Shown piece by piece: positions 14,526 to 21,483 of a stretch of 37,512 nt of DNA. The DNA lies in the IMG/VR virus record IMGVR_UViG_3300044611_001527, positions 1 through 37,512 of that record, one strand, 5' to 3'. The position numbers and the translations under genes are program-made. Position 1 is the first letter of the stretch. The number at the start of each line of letters is the position of its first letter. A model generated the notes under the pieces. It was given only the letters and a program-made list of their open reading frames with translations. It was not told the origin of the DNA and ran no database searches. Source of the DNA: a virus.

Positions 14526-15291
14526 GCCGATAGGGGCGGCCCTTGTTGTACTCGTGCTTCAGCATAATCGCCGGAATAATCTTGCCCGGGAACTCGCGGT
14601 TCAGCAGCTCAAAGGTGCAAAGGTAGATATCCCACAGCCCGACGATGAAGTTTTCCTGGGACGTGCGCCGATACATCTCCCACAACACCGACACCTGAGC
14701 CGACAACCAATCCGCGATACACCTTGAATGACCATACGCATATACATTAGTAGGCGTTCTAATCTCAATACCACTAAACACACTTCTAATGTAGTTACGC
14801 ATGCCTTCTTCGACAAAATTGTAGTCAACCGCGCCGAACCGGACGTTCGGGTGGTCATTCAGGAAATAGCCAACGGCATCGGCCATTCGAATCACCAGGT
14901 CCGCCAGCTCAATCCACGCGCCTTCGGGCTTCATCGAAGTAACATTACCGGACGTGTTGTAGTAGACATCATACTTCTGCTGAAGCACCTCAACACGGAA
15001 TTCCTTAATCTCGCCCTCGAAGTTTTGCAGAATCTCCGCCACGTCGCGGGGCTTCAGCGCGCCAGTCTTCTGATCGTGGTACCAGCCGTGCTCAAACGCG
15101 TTCCGATAGGCAAGAACCGCGAACTCGTAGGGCTGAAACTCGCCATCCTTCACGTACACATGCAGCGCATCCACCAGCGACTGTGAAGAGGTAGTAGTAA
15201 TGCGACTATCCTCCCCTGCTTCACCCACCCCGACCTGTTCTTGCGGTGTAAATAGCTGGAGTTGCCATGCTTCGTTCTCGGTGTTTGACAT
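14506..15291 (-). CDS. MazG-like nucleotide pyrophosphohydrolase (261 aa)
   Basis: All-alpha NTP pyrophosphatases of this type hydrolyse (d)NTPs to monophosphates using acidic residues in ExxE and ExxD helices. Here E94-xx-E97 (GEIKEFRVEV) and E128-xx-D131 (IELADLVIRMADAVGY) are visible, and the C-terminus LKHEYNKGRPYRHGG is typical of phage MazG-like proteins. Unlike the compact phage forms, about 90 residues are inserted between the ELAD helix and the C-terminal motif. It starts two bases after the lipoprotein gene's stop and overlaps the next gene by 20 bases. Likely partner of NrdJ and dNMP kinase in shaping the dNTP pool, or in lowering alarmone levels; the substrate is not determinable here. 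Confidence 0.82.
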   Translation of the reverse strand: MSNTENEAWQLQLFTPQEQVGVGEAGEDSRITTTSSQSLVDALHVYVKDGEFQPYEFAVLAYRNAFEHGWYHDQKTGALKPRDVAEILQNFEGEIKEFRVEVLQQKYDVYYNTSGNVTSMKPEGAWIELADLVIRMADAVGYFLNDHPNVRFGAVDYNFVEEGMRNYIRSVFSGIEIRTPTNVYAYGHSRCIADWLSAQVSVLWEMYRRTSQENFIVGLWDIYLCTFELLNREFPGKIIPAIMLKHEYNKGRPYRHGGLRA

Positions 15292-15293
15292 GA

Positions 15294-15587
15294 TCAGTTG
15301 CTTCCCGTGTCATCAGTGGTGGTATCGCAGAAAGTGTGCTCGTCCAGCAGGACAATCCCGCGGCGGCCCTCGTCAACCAGCAGGACTGCGCGACAGTCCT
15401 CGGTCATTCGGTCTTCAATTAGCAGAATGGTGACATCTTCGCCATTGTGGTGCGCGGTAGTCGCATAGCGCGAAGAGGGCAGCCCAGAATACTCCAACTG
15501 CAACGCGCCGCCGCGCCCCGTGTCGGGAGCGCCGCCACCCTGGCAGCCGAACCAGGTCAGCACGAACAGCAGAATCGCGCGGCTCAT
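15294..15587 (-). CDS. Small putative lipoprotein (97 aa)
   Basis: The first 15 residues (MSRAILLFVLTWFGC) resemble a short lipoprotein signal with the acceptor Cys at position 15, although the residue before Gly is bulky for a lipobox. The rest is soluble, acidic and ends in a Thr/Asp-rich tail. Its start overlaps the end of the membrane-protein gene 15584-15787 by four bases (ATGA). A small TM protein overlapping a small lipoprotein recalls two-component spanins, but there is no long periplasmic coiled coil in the partner. It may instead be an envelope or superinfection-exclusion protein. Confidence 0.7.
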   Translation of the reverse strand: MSRAILLFVLTWFGCQGGGAPDTGRGGALQLEYSGLPSSRYATTAHHNGEDVTILLIEDRMTEDCRAVLLVDEGRRGIVLLDEHTFCDTTTDDTGSN

Positions 15588-15787
15588 GGTGTCATCCCAA
15601 TCGGCGCGCTGTCGTCGGTGTCAATCGCCTCGGGCTGGTCGAAGTAGAAGGTGCATGTTCCGTAGCACTTGACGCTGAGCGCCACGACAATCATAAGTAG
15701 AACGAAGACCACGCTCGGGTTCTGGAGCGCGTTCCAGGGCACCCCGTAGTAGTCGTCTTCGTCCCTGTCTTCTTGCTTCGAGCCCAT
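15584..15787 (-). CDS. Small single-span membrane protein (67 aa)
   Basis: A hydrophobic segment at about residues 25-41 (PSVVFVLLMIVVALSV) follows an acidic N-terminus, and a short acidic tail of ~25 residues follows. The polarity rule would leave the N-terminus ambiguous, as flanks carry few positive charges. It has the best ribosome site in this region (AGGAGGTG seven bases before ATG), so it is probably strongly made. It is the first gene of the dNTP operon and overlaps the lipoprotein gene by four bases. Holin, spanin-like or envelope-exclusion roles are possible. Confidence 0.75.
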   Translation of the reverse strand: MGSKQEDRDEDDYYGVPWNALQNPSVVFVLLMIVVALSVKCYGTCTFYFDQPEAIDTDDSAPIGMTP

Positions 15788-15804
15788 CGCACACCTCCTG
15801 TGAG

Positions 15805-15825
15805 TTCGTTCACTACAGCTTAATG
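15805..15825 (-). promoter_or_regulatory. Semi-palindromic TTAAG box, copy 5
   Basis: On the - strand it reads CATTAAGC, TGTA, GTGAACGAA, sharing the full left arm and part of the right. It lies 17 bases before the start codon of the operon's first gene (15787) and in the divergent gap with the + strand gene at 15914. The same placement relative to - strand genes is seen at 2338 and 8050. Confidence 0.5.
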
Positions 15826-15913
15826 CGCCGCTTCTTGCCCCGCAAGCCCAAGAAGGCCAGATTTCTCACTTTTCCCAGGTTAGCTCGCACCATGAAGACC
15901 TTGAGGAGACACA

Positions 15914-16240
15914 ATGAGCGAGCCCATCGAGCCTACACTGAACAATCTCGGGAGTGGAACTCTCGGAGCTGTCGTAATGGCCCTCCTGGGCTTGATCTAC
16001 AAGCTCGTCACGCCCAGACCGCATGCGGAACCCACTGTTACCAAAACAGAGGCGCCCGGCAAGAGCGCCGTCGATGAGCGGCTGGACGCGCTTCAGCACC
16101 GTATCACTGTTCTCGAAACAACTGTTACGCATATCGACCACAAAGTTGACAACATCTCGGTAGACATCGCCCGCGCCGTCGGGGAGATTGGTTCCGTCGC
16201 CGCTTCAGTGCGTGGAGGGTCGAATGGGCGTGTTCGATGA
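15914..16240 (+). CDS. One-TM protein with coiled coil, possible holin or spanin (108 aa)
   Basis: A hydrophobic segment (residues ~17-32, GAVVMALLGLIYKLV) follows a short acidic N-terminus, and a heptad-like helix (residues ~52-98, DERLDALQHRITVLETTVTHIDHKV) forms a probable coiled coil. That architecture matches small phage holins and inner-membrane spanins. GAGGAG lies six bases before the ATG. The next gene overlaps it by 17 bases. There is no endolysin alongside to support a lysis cassette, so the role stays tentative. Confidence 0.75.
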   Translation: MSEPIEPTLNNLGSGTLGAVVMALLGLIYKLVTPRPHAEPTVTKTEAPGKSAVDERLDALQHRITVLETTVTHIDHKVDNISVDIARAVGEIGSVAASVRGGSNGRVR

Positions 16241-16559
16241 CGAATTCGACGGTGACCCCGACAGCGACCCGTTGGAGGACACGATGAGCGGCAGCGAAGA
16301 CCACGGTATTCAGTCCGATCACCGTAGTGAACCAGTCGTGTTGGAGCCATGGCAGCAGCTCGTGTTGCTGCGCGCAATGGGCCGACTGCTCAAAGCCCAG
16401 CGCCACTTGAATCCGACACTACGACAGATTGCGCCAAACAGTGACGTAGAAGATGCCGCGTTTGACGCGCTGGAACGGTACAAGTTCGGGCGCCGCCGTA
16501 CAGACCACATGTACGATGCAGCGCTTGAGGAGACAAGCTCAAGCACCAGCATCCATTAG
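16224..16559 (+). CDS. Unknown acidic protein (111 aa)
   Basis: I chose the ATG at 16224 (MGVFDDEF) because GGAGG lies five bases before it; an in-frame ATG at 16188 has no ribosome site. The first ~45 residues are acidic and Asp/Ser-rich; residues ~50-100 are helical and basic (WQQLVLLRAMGRLLKAQRH). No family is recognised. It overlaps the TM protein gene by 17 bases, implying coupled translation. It converges on the primase gene with only 19 bases between stops and no visible terminator. Confidence 0.7.
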   Translation: MGVFDDEFDGDPDSDPLEDTMSGSEDHGIQSDHRSEPVVLEPWQQLVLLRAMGRLLKAQRHLNPTLRQIAPNSDVEDAAFDALERYKFGRRRTDHMYDAALEETSSSTSIH

Positions 16560-16578
16560 CCGCCATCATCGTTGCCGC

Positions 16579-19173
16579 TCACACACGCCGAAACGGGTAC
16601 ACAAAGTTGCGCCCGCTCGGCGTTTGTACTTTCTTGTCGGTCAGTCCGGGCCAGCCAAGCACCTTGATTGCTTCGGATAGTAGTTGTGGCCAGCCAGTTG
16701 TGAAAATGCCCTTATGCCCTGACTTGCGCATCGTCTCATTATAGTGGTCTTCAATCGCCTTAGAGGACACTCCAATGCTATTTGGAGCGCCAATCGAGGA
16801 CTCTCCTTTGATTTTGTCCTCGTCTTTGATAACCACATAGTTCTGTTTAATAAACATCGCAATAGGATTTGATTCCAGCCCCCACTCACGGACTATCCGC
16901 GTGCTTGACTTAGGAATGGTATACGCGTCCTTAACCTCGAAGGAACACTCCAAGGCCAGACAGATAAGCGCCGGAATTTCCACCGACATCTTATCGCTAA
17001 GATATGTATCCCTATCGCTTTCTGGTAGCACATTATCACAGCGCAGACAAATAAAGCGACGCCAAATTCCGTCGGTTGCGCGTCGAACAGGGGGCATGTT
17101 GTTACATGCAAACACATGCGCGGCAGTAATGCTATGATTCTTGCCTTGAATTCCTTTCAGTTCGGTGTCTCGCGCCTCACCGCACACCGCAGCCTTGAAT
17201 CGCGAAGTCTCCATAATCATGTCAGATTCCATGTCATACATGAGATTGATACGCTTACCAACGAGAGAGCCTGTACCAAAGCGTTCTTCCATTGCTTGGA
17301 TTGACACACCGCCAATCGCATCCGGTGCGAAACAGAGTCTAAAAAGGTCCAACAGACTCGACTTGCCCGAGCCCGCAAGTCCCACAACAAGCAACGCCCG
17401 TTGAAGCTTCCACGACCGCCCCAGTAGGGCTACACCAAGGAACTGAAGAAAGAACCTAATATTTCCATCCACGTCCTCGTCGCCATCCCACAGACGCTTG
17501 AGCACACGAAAGATGATGGGGCACGAGGCAGCTAACTCAGACAACACATCTCCATTTGTAAGCTGCGGTCTAGTGTAGTCAAAGTTAAGATATTGTCCTT
17601 TTGTAACGCCATGCCGCCTGTGATTACGGCTCAAGCTGTCTTCTGGCTTGTCCGCATACATGAAGCCGTTTCTGAAAGCCAATCCAGCCGTGCGGTTACT
17701 AAACAAACCACCATTTTGCTTTTCAATGCAGTAGTGCATTGCGCACTGAATGATACCTGCTTCTTTCTGCGCACTGAATCGGTAGCGTGTCCACTTTGCT
17801 TCACCATCTTTGTTCTTTTTGAGGTAGCGATACTTCTTCAATTCCGCGAATGCGGACAACACGCAGGAAACGGACCCTGGCCCAATCTCAGAGACATCCC
17901 AGTATTGCCCATTGTATAGATAAAAACTCTTGTCTATCGTGGAATATCCGAGCATTCCATCCAAAATGTCATCAACCAGCACGCGCGCAAGATCAGTATC
18001 GTCGTATTCATACTTGTGCTTATACCGCGCTTCAGGTTCTTCATCGGCTTCTTCTTCAGCCACTTTCTTAGCCATCTTTTCAGCGTCAGCATTCAGGCGA
18101 CCACAGAACTTCGCGACCTTCTCTTCGCCGCAGTGCTCCAGATAGGCGGCGACCGACAAAATCGCGGGCGTTTGGCACTGCTTGTGGAAGCAATGAAAGC
18201 TCCACCAGCCAGTATCCTTCGGCGTAACGATGCAGTCCTTATCCTTCGCGACACCGTGTTTGCCCGCGTTCAAGCATTCGACGTAATGTTGCCGCTCGTC
18301 TTTCTGCGTGATGTAGAGGTCACACTCGGTCAGCAGCTCGACCCACTTGAGAGTGGACAAGGCGTACTTTCCGGAGAACCACGCGGGCAGCTCCTTCCAT
18401 TCTTTGCCCTGATGCAACTTGTCGATAGACGATTCAGCTTTTAGTCCAGCCGGACGCCCGATGGCGGGCTTGAATCGCGCGAAGAAGTCGTCTGCCGAAA
18501 TCCGCGCATCAGTGTTTTCCGATACCAACCGAACCGGCTTCAGTTCGCCAGTGTGCCCATCCATTACTCCCTTGCGATTGTAAGCACCCGGCATCCGAAC
18601 GTAGCGGTTGACATTACAGCACGCATCGTCCGCAAGATTGAAGCCGGCCGCCTCATTGATAGTCTTGATGAGCCGCTTCATACAGGCTTCGTACTTATCC
18701 TTGATTTTGTCCCCGTCCGCGCCACTGACATTCACCGGGACATCGAACCAATAGTGGAAGTGATAACCGTACCCAGTAACCACCAACGCGCGCTCCTTTC
18801 CGGGCAGGATCGCGGCGAGATGCGCCTTCACTTCATCCAAGTGGTCTTCAAGGCACGCGCCAAGATCATTCCACTTGCCGTTCAGCATGTTGTCCTTGAA
18901 CTGTCGCCGCGCCTCGGAGTCCGTTGGCTCGGTCCCCTTCAAGAAGAAGTCAAGCATGTCAAAGTCGAGAAAGAACCCAACCAGATGCGTAACATTCGCC
19001 TTGGATGCCTGCCGTGCATCCTCGCGAACCAGGTTGAACGTCTCGAAGTCGCCCGCCGCTCCGGCCCCGGGGAAGTCGTTCGGGTTGCGGAGGTACACCG
19101 CGCCAGGAAGTGTAGGCGGATGCAGGGCAACTACAGATGTGGCTTGACGCTGTTCGACGGAAAGGCTATCCAT
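16579..19173 (-). CDS. Primase-helicase: AEP-type primase with SF3 helicase (864 aa)
   Basis: It should make primers and unwind DNA at the replication fork. The N-terminal third shows archaeo-eukaryotic primase motifs: DFD at 70-72, TGYGYHFHYWF at 133-143 with the catalytic His, and RMPGAYNRKG at 193-202. A zinc-binding-like segment with C300, C314, C328, H330 and C333 follows. A D5-type N-terminal helicase domain is next, then an SF3 ATPase: Walker A GLAGSGKSS at 598-606, Walker B NLMYDMESD at 643-651, sensor N691-N692 and arginine finger near R705. AGGA lies eight bases before the ATG. All motifs are intact. The candidate origin at 19.95-20.37 kb lies upstream of it. Confidence 0.92.
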   Translation of the reverse strand: MDSLSVEQRQATSVVALHPPTLPGAVYLRNPNDFPGAGAAGDFETFNLVREDARQASKANVTHLVGFFLDFDMLDFFLKGTEPTDSEARRQFKDNMLNGKWNDLGACLEDHLDEVKAHLAAILPGKERALVVTGYGYHFHYWFDVPVNVSGADGDKIKDKYEACMKRLIKTINEAAGFNLADDACCNVNRYVRMPGAYNRKGVMDGHTGELKPVRLVSENTDARISADDFFARFKPAIGRPAGLKAESSIDKLHQGKEWKELPAWFSGKYALSTLKWVELLTECDLYITQKDERQHYVECLNAGKHGVAKDKDCIVTPKDTGWWSFHCFHKQCQTPAILSVAAYLEHCGEEKVAKFCGRLNADAEKMAKKVAEEEADEEPEARYKHKYEYDDTDLARVLVDDILDGMLGYSTIDKSFYLYNGQYWDVSEIGPGSVSCVLSAFAELKKYRYLKKNKDGEAKWTRYRFSAQKEAGIIQCAMHYCIEKQNGGLFSNRTAGLAFRNGFMYADKPEDSLSRNHRRHGVTKGQYLNFDYTRPQLTNGDVLSELAASCPIIFRVLKRLWDGDEDVDGNIRFFLQFLGVALLGRSWKLQRALLVVGLAGSGKSSLLDLFRLCFAPDAIGGVSIQAMEERFGTGSLVGKRINLMYDMESDMIMETSRFKAAVCGEARDTELKGIQGKNHSITAAHVFACNNMPPVRRATDGIWRRFICLRCDNVLPESDRDTYLSDKMSVEIPALICLALECSFEVKDAYTIPKSSTRIVREWGLESNPIAMFIKQNYVVIKDEDKIKGESSIGAPNSIGVSSKAIEDHYNETMRKSGHKGIFTTGWPQLLSEAIKVLGWPGLTDKKVQTPSGRNFVYPFRRV

Positions 19174-19265
19174 ACTGGAGTCCTGTGAGGGCTGGGGAGC
19201 CGGAGCGGGATGGTGGGAGGGATAGAGTAACCGTCGAGGCGGGCAGGGTCGGGACGGAACTCACT

Positions 19266-19297
19266 GAGGTCGGTAGGGGTCACACTCTACCGGCCTC
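19266..19297 (+). terminator. Hairpin between convergent-free minus genes, possible + strand terminator
   Basis: GAGGTCGGTAG (19266-19276) pairs with CTACCGGCCTC (19287-19297), 11 pairs with one wobble, followed on the + strand by TTTCATTCT. On the - strand no T-tract follows, so it would not end the 19810-19300 transcript cleanly. It may stop antisense + strand transcription, or stabilise an mRNA 3' end. Confidence 0.5.
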
Positions 19298-19299
19298 TT

Positions 19300-19599
19300 T
19301 CATTCTGGGAAGTTACGCCTGATATAGCTATGATACGCTGCGTTGGCGATGCGCACAGATTCAGTACAATAAGCAACGGCGTGCGCCGCTTTCATTGTCT
19401 TGATAATGGCCTTGGCTGAGTGGTCACCGAGATCATCACCATCGCGTTGCATCATGTAGACCTGACCCGCCGCATGCCTTCGGCGGTCGTTTACCCCATC
19501 ATCAATGAAGTAGAGCACGTACTCAACGAAGGTGGGCTTCGTAGCAAACACGGGGCGCTTGATGCGTATGCCAGTGTTGAATTGTACAATGGTGCTCAT
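19300..19599 (-). CDS. Unknown small protein (99 aa)
   Basis: The ATG at 19599 (MSTIVQFN) was chosen; GAGG lies about nine bases before it, and the longer upstream frame would run through the neighbouring gene. The product is a mixed alpha/beta small protein with a basic helix near the middle (DDGVNDRRRHAAG) and a helical C-terminus. I recognise no family. It begins one base after the stop of the ribbon-helix-helix gene, so both form one transcript and may act together; a partner of the regulator is conceivable. Confidence 0.7.
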   Translation of the reverse strand: MSTIVQFNTGIRIKRPVFATKPTFVEYVLYFIDDGVNDRRRHAAGQVYMMQRDGDDLGDHSAKAIIKTMKAAHAVAYCTESVRIANAAYHSYIRRNFPE

Positions 19600-19600
19600 A

Positions 19601-19810
19601 TTACTTGACCTCGGCGTCGAACGAAGCGATGTACATCGCAACAGCTTCGCGTAGTACATCCGAGCGCAGTGCGCGAATACCCGTCGTGCGCATCTTGTGG
19701 CTGGCAATCTCATCCAGCCGGTCTGATGTTTCAGCCGTGATGTTGAACGCGCACTGGTGGGTCCAGTTGTTGTGCTTCTTCTTGTCGATGTCGTTCTTGC
19801 GTGCGGTCAT
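19601..19810 (-). CDS. Ribbon-helix-helix DNA-binding regulator (69 aa)
   Basis: Residues ~20-65 read as a ribbon-helix-helix fold: a short strand (CAFNITAE), helix 1 (TSDRLDEIASHK), a turn, and helix 2 (RSDVLREAVAMYIASF). Such proteins bind DNA as dimers through the strand pair and usually repress nearby promoters. GAGGA lies eight bases before the ATG. Upstream lies the repeat-rich gap 19811-20743, whose inverted repeats and CAGGACA sites are natural candidate operators, giving possible autoregulation. Confidence 0.8.
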   Translation of the reverse strand: MTARKNDIDKKKHNNWTHQCAFNITAETSDRLDEIASHKMRTTGIRALRSDVLREAVAMYIASFDAEVK

Positions 19811-19994
19811 GGGCAGGTCCTCGGCGGGTGAAGGGGAGCTGGGGAGTCGGGCGGCGCGGTGGGCGCCCCGATGTACTTATACTGCGGGATGCCGGCGGCG
19901 GCAAGGCGGCGGGGCGAGAAAGTTGATCTCCTCTACGATGTCGATGGTACCTACAGGACAACGGAAGTACAGGAACAAGCAGGGTTTTTAGATG

Positions 19995-20027
19995 GTGTCC
20001 TAACCGTGTCCGGAGGGGTAAGGACAC
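19995..20027. repeat. Imperfect inverted repeat (operator candidate)
   Basis: GTGTCCTAACC (19995-20005) and GGTAAGGACAC (20017-20027) are complementary at ten of eleven positions around an 11-base spacer. The GGACA core is shared with the CAGGACA sites further right. It lies about 185 bases upstream of the ribbon-helix-helix gene and could be its operator. Confidence 0.55.
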
Positions 20028-20127
20028 GTATTCGGTAAGTAGAACCTCAGCTATTCAGCGTTGTCGGCGGTAGATGGGGGGTATGCGTACCGCTTCCCAG
20101 TAGAAAGCAGCATGCGATAGAAAGAAT

Positions 20128-20193
20128 AAAGTCCGGAAATTGGCAACAAAACTGCCTTCTGGCTGATGGACTTTCTTCTTTCTTTCCTTCCCT
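20128..20193. other. Nested inverted repeat and pyrimidine tract
   Basis: AAAGTCC (20128-20134) and GGACTTT (20168-20174) form a perfect outer stem that encloses GGCA/TGCC (20142-20145 with 20153-20156). A 23-base uninterrupted pyrimidine run follows (20171-20193), then TTTTTACTATAG. The AT-richer composition relative to the genome is typical of DNA-unwinding elements near origins. Confidence 0.5.
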
Positions 20194-20221
20194 ATTTTTA
20201 CTATAGTACCGATCTCACTTT

Positions 20222-20366
20222 TACAGGACAGTCAGGACAGCAGGAAATAGTGAAGGAAGAACCTGGAATAAACCTGTCCTGAGTAGTCAGGACAAGCAGT
20301 GTCAAGTCAGGACAGCCCAAAAGCCAGAGACAACCTGTGCTATGCTCAAAACGACCCTGTCCTGAC
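20222..20366. repeat. CAGGACA iteron-like sites (candidate replication origin)
   Basis: GTCAGGACA occurs at 20231-20239, 20286-20294 and 20306-20314, and inverted (TGTCCTGAC) at 20358-20366. Near-copies lie at 20224-20230 and, inverted, 20275-20283; another CAGGACA is at 19954-19960. TGTCCTGA and TCAGGACA at 20275-20294 form a clean palindrome with a four-base centre. Seven copies in about 410 non-coding bases is far above chance. Clustered sites near a primase-helicase and an AT-richer pyrimidine tract resemble iterons of an origin, though operators for a regulator are equally possible. Confidence 0.65.
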
Positions 20367-20590
20367 CCCCTGAACACCCGGTGCCTCCCACTGCCCCCGG
20401 AAGAAAGGCTGCCCAAGAAGGCCCTCCGAACTCCCCACGGGGACACTTCTGCGGCTTTCCCGGACTTACAAGAAGGAGGAGGGGACGAGCAAAAGTCGGC
20501 GTCCGCCCGTAAAGTTGGTCGCACGGAAAAAAGTACCCGGACGAAAGTACCGTGGGGGGCCTGGGTCCGGTCCAGGCACCACCACGAAGA
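20367..20590. other. Non-coding stretch without assigned content
   Basis: This GC-rich stretch of the 19811-20743 gap has no credible ribosome site with a convincing frame. Open frames exist on the - strand but are Ser/Pro/Arg-rich, read through the CAGGACA array, and lack gene-like composition. A short CCTGG/CCAGG inverted repeat near 20560 is the only pattern seen. Confidence 0.5.
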
Positions 20591-20632
20591 AGGGAGGCGG
20601 GCCGCTCCATCGTGAGCCGGCCGCGCCTCCCT
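20591..20632 (-). terminator. Long hairpin, probable terminator of the DUF3307 operon
   Basis: AGGGAGGCGGGCCG (20591-20604) pairs with CGGCCGCGCCTCCCT (20618-20632), 14 pairs with one bulged base, enclosing a 13-base loop. On the - strand TCTTCG follows. It lies 112 bases after the stop of the 20744-21208 gene. The T-tract is weak, so Rho help or a non-terminating role is possible. Confidence 0.55.
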
Positions 20633-20743
20633 GGTGTGTCCTCGCCTCGTCGTCGGCCCGGAGCCCAGCGGTGCCCGGTTTTTAACTCGGGAACCTGGGG
20701 TCGAGGGCATATCGGTCCAACTCGCGCGGCCTCTGCGGCGCCC

Positions 20744-21208
20744 CTACCGACCGAGCAGAGAGAGCACGATGTACGCCGCGAACCCGACGTTGATGGTGTG
20801 GTGGGCGAACTGGTCGAAGCCGAGCGCCACCCAGAACATCTTCTCACTGACACCCCAGCGCCCGCCCAGCCTCTTGTGAGCTTTCATGCGGTCTACGATG
20901 CAGTGAAGCCCCACGTCAGCCAGGAAGAGCTGGAGGTCCACGAAGTGCTCGTCTTCCACTTCGAGCACCACGCACAACAACCGCACGATGAGGAACGTGC
21001 CCAGGCCGTGCGTCCAACAGTGCTTCAGAAGCGGACCAGCCCAGATGAGGAAGTCCTCTGCGCCCTTCTTCGGCGCGTCTGCATGAATCTGGAACACATA
21101 GTCGCACAGGAAGTGCTTGAGCTGAAACGCGATCATCAGGGCGATGAACACGAGGAGTTCGATGTTCTGGTTGAACAGCGTGAGCATGGGAACATCTTGG
21201 AAGATCAT
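20744..21208 (-). CDS. DUF3307-like membrane protein (154 aa)
   Basis: Three or four hydrophobic segments are visible (near residues 18-32, 68-90 and 126-152). Conserved polar residues match the DUF3307 pattern: HFLCDYVFQ near 31-39, HCWTH near 63-67, HCIVDRMKAH near 102-111, and a C-terminal DQFAHHT. The repeated His/Asp residues inside membrane helices suggest metal binding; the family has no agreed function. AGGAC lies nine bases before the ATG, and an in-frame ATG seven codons later is an alternative. It is last in the - strand set after the AT-hook and HTH genes. Confidence 0.75.
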   Translation of the reverse strand: MIFQDVPMLTLFNQNIELLVFIALMIAFQLKHFLCDYVFQIHADAPKKGAEDFLIWAGPLLKHCWTHGLGTFLIVRLLCVVLEVEDEHFVDLQLFLADVGLHCIVDRMKAHKRLGGRWGVSEKMFWVALGFDQFAHHTINVGFAAYIVLSLLGR

Positions 21209-21213
21209 GGTGA

Positions 21214-21483
21214 TTAGTCCTGTACCAATGATGCGGGAGAAGTAGGTGGTTGTGTGTTGGGTACGGTATCAGCCTCAGTATCCGCCTCCGCATTATCTGG
21301 CATTAAGGCATCAGACACCCCACCACAGGTCATATTATTCTTGTTATACTTGTTTGTTCGCACATGGAATGTCGTGCGGCACACTCGCGCTTCCTTGCAC
21401 GCCTTCCGCTCGGACAATCCGCCAGCGATTAGTTCAAGGGCCTTCGCGACTCGCCCATCCACGTTCTTGTAGGGTCTACCCAT
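21214..21483 (-). CDS. Helix-turn-helix protein (89 aa)
   Basis: The ATG at 21483 (MGRPYKNVDG) was chosen because GGAGGTG lies just before it; the frame is open further upstream but overlaps the AT-hook gene. Residues ~14-46 form a helix-turn-helix (VAKALELIAGGLSERKACK, turn, VCRTTFHVRTNKY) like those of resolvases and of phage small terminases. The C-terminal ~40 residues are acidic and disordered. It overlaps the upstream gene by eight bases. No small terminase is adjacent to terL, so this is one candidate; a transcription regulator is the alternative. Confidence 0.7.
   Translation of the reverse strand: MGRPYKNVDGRVAKALELIAGGLSERKACKEARVCRTTFHVRTNKYNKNNMTCGGVSDALMPDNAEADTEADTVPNTQPPTSPASLVQD

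Noticed and set aside
15584-16240. Complete lysis cassette
   Set aside because: Small membrane proteins are present on both strands, but no endolysin-like gene lies nearby, so only tentative holin/spanin labels were kept.
20201-20710. A - strand frame of 169 codons in the origin-like gap
   Set aside because: It reads through the CAGGACA repeats and the 20591 hairpin, with Ser/Pro/Arg-rich low-quality sequence and no ribosome site.
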